Source: Moorena sp. SIO3I8 (lineage in GTDB: Bacteria; Cyanobacteriota; Cyanobacteriia; Cyanobacteriales; Coleofasciculaceae). From it: 64,000 bases of DNA. Shown here piece by piece: positions 63,473 through 64,000 of the stretch. Position 1 is the first letter of the stretch. The number at the start of each line of letters is the position of its first letter. The stretch covers positions 26,528-90,527 of the forward strand of contig NZ_JAAHHW010000009.1 of the NCBI RefSeq assembly GCF_010692325.1. Reading direction: 5' to 3'. The notes under the pieces were generated by a model. It worked only from the letters and a program-made list of their open reading frames with translations. It was not told where the DNA came from and ran no database searches. The position numbers were made by a program, and so were the translations under genes.

Positions 63473-64000
63473 ATGCGACCTGATTTGCAGGACTTGGTGA
63501 TTTCAGAGGATTATCTAACCAATTTGATTGGGGAGAAGCCAGAGCGAGTCAGAGGTTTTTTCCTAGAGAAACCAAAAGAACCAGGAGATTTCCTGATAAA
63601 ATTGGGTAGAGGGTCCTTTCTATGGCTGAAATATAAGGCAGTTAGACGGCTGGTGAAAGAGGTGGATCGATACAATACGGTGATTAGAGCTGTACACATT
63701 AATGATCAATTGGAAGAAGCTGGGAATCCAGGTGTTGGTCTCAGTAATCGGGAGCGAGTGCTCGAAGCCCTTAGGGTGATGAAAACGGATTTAGTGCGTG
63801 CCTTGAAGACAGAACGAATTCTCAGGGAGAATAAGCAGTTTATTACTAAGAATCCTCAGCTATTTACTACTAATTTAACCACCTTGACCGCCCTGCACTT
63901 GAGTGATCAGGCCAGTGAGTATGGACGAGTGCTAGACCAAGCCTTGCAGGTGGCAGTGGGGGTGCAAGAGGAAATGAGAAAATTGCAGAATCAGCGTTAG
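63473..64000 (+). CDS. Unrecognised protein
   Basis: The 175-residue frame begins with ATG (MRPDLQDLVISEDYLTNLIGEKPERV) and its stop codon is the last three bases of the window, so it is complete. It is mostly alpha-helical, with charged helices (FLWLKYKAVRRLVKEVDRYN, NRERVLEALRVMKTDLVRALKTERIL) and a final helix with heptad-like spacing (YGRVLDQALQVAVGVQEEMRKL). I see no signal peptide, membrane segment or known motif. Codon use and length make it a probable gene of unknown function. Confidence 0.7.
   Translation: MRPDLQDLVISEDYLTNLIGEKPERVRGFFLEKPKEPGDFLIKLGRGSFLWLKYKAVRRLVKEVDRYNTVIRAVHINDQLEEAGNPGVGLSNRERVLEALRVMKTDLVRALKTERILRENKQFITKNPQLFTTNLTTLTALHLSDQASEYGRVLDQALQVAVGVQEEMRKLQNQR

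Overview
The window looks like chromosomal DNA of a large filamentous cyanobacterium. Evidence: the carotenoid pair crtP-crtB, the sulfolipid gene sqdB, XisH/XisI, CYP110-like P450s, many GCGATCGC (HIP1) octamers, and a very high load of heptanucleotide tandem repeats and short GC-rich palindromes between genes. The overall look resembles Moorena-type Oscillatoriales, but that genus call is inference. Genes are mostly single or in pairs, and intergenic spaces are long and repeat-rich. No tRNA, rRNA or CRISPR array was seen.

Layout. 1-4.9 kb: a cut-off SUI1/YciH factor, a lipase-like hydrolase, an xisH-xisI pair and a tldD gene whose 5' end is frameshifted. 5.3-9.1 kb: a convergent sugar-oxidation pair, an exported aldose-1-epimerase/SMP-30 lactonase fusion and a PQQ-type aldose dehydrogenase. 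9.3-12.1 kb: URC1-like and URC4 (DUF1688) genes, the core of the reductive-independent uracil catabolic route. 12-18.6 kb: a site-2 protease with CBS domains, a 2TM protein, a TPR protein, a sigma-like protein, a glyoxalase-fold protein, a CNNM/CBS membrane protein and a small lipoprotein. 18.6-22 kb is mostly non-coding, with a small-RNA candidate, nested palindromes, an orphan IS605-type end hairpin and an MBL-fold gene with altered metal ligands. 22-26 kb: ppa, alr, rpsB (with a predicted pseudoknot leader) and tsf.

26-30 kb is a decay zone: a frameshifted Rpn-type gene, a COG0523 GTPase whose C-terminus has been replaced, and a dead tnpB element with both ends. 30-39.5 kb: cysS, a sulfotransferase, a pentapeptide-repeat protein, a DUF4212 plus sodium/solute symporter pair separated by a miniature transposon, an AI-2E permease, then IS66 and IS630 relics. 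39.5-42.4 kb: a FeoB-like transporter overlapping a flavin oxidoreductase. 42.8-46.5 kb: a Uma2 nuclease and a sulfur group (sqdB, thioredoxin-like, cysH). 47-50 kb: crtB and crtP with a clear terminator. 50.5-57.2 kb: prfC, a conserved membrane protein, dapB and a three-part partner-switching module (STAS, response regulator-PP2C, RsbW-like kinase). 57.5-63.2 kb: P450, phosphoketolase-like enzyme, P450. The window ends with an unrecognised protein.

The strongest unusual signals are two miniature elements with target duplications (32988-33111 and 34787-34934), the rpsB leader pseudoknot, the sugar-oxidation gene pair, the URC pair with heptamer repeats translated in frame, and a palindromic repeat family found between and inside genes.
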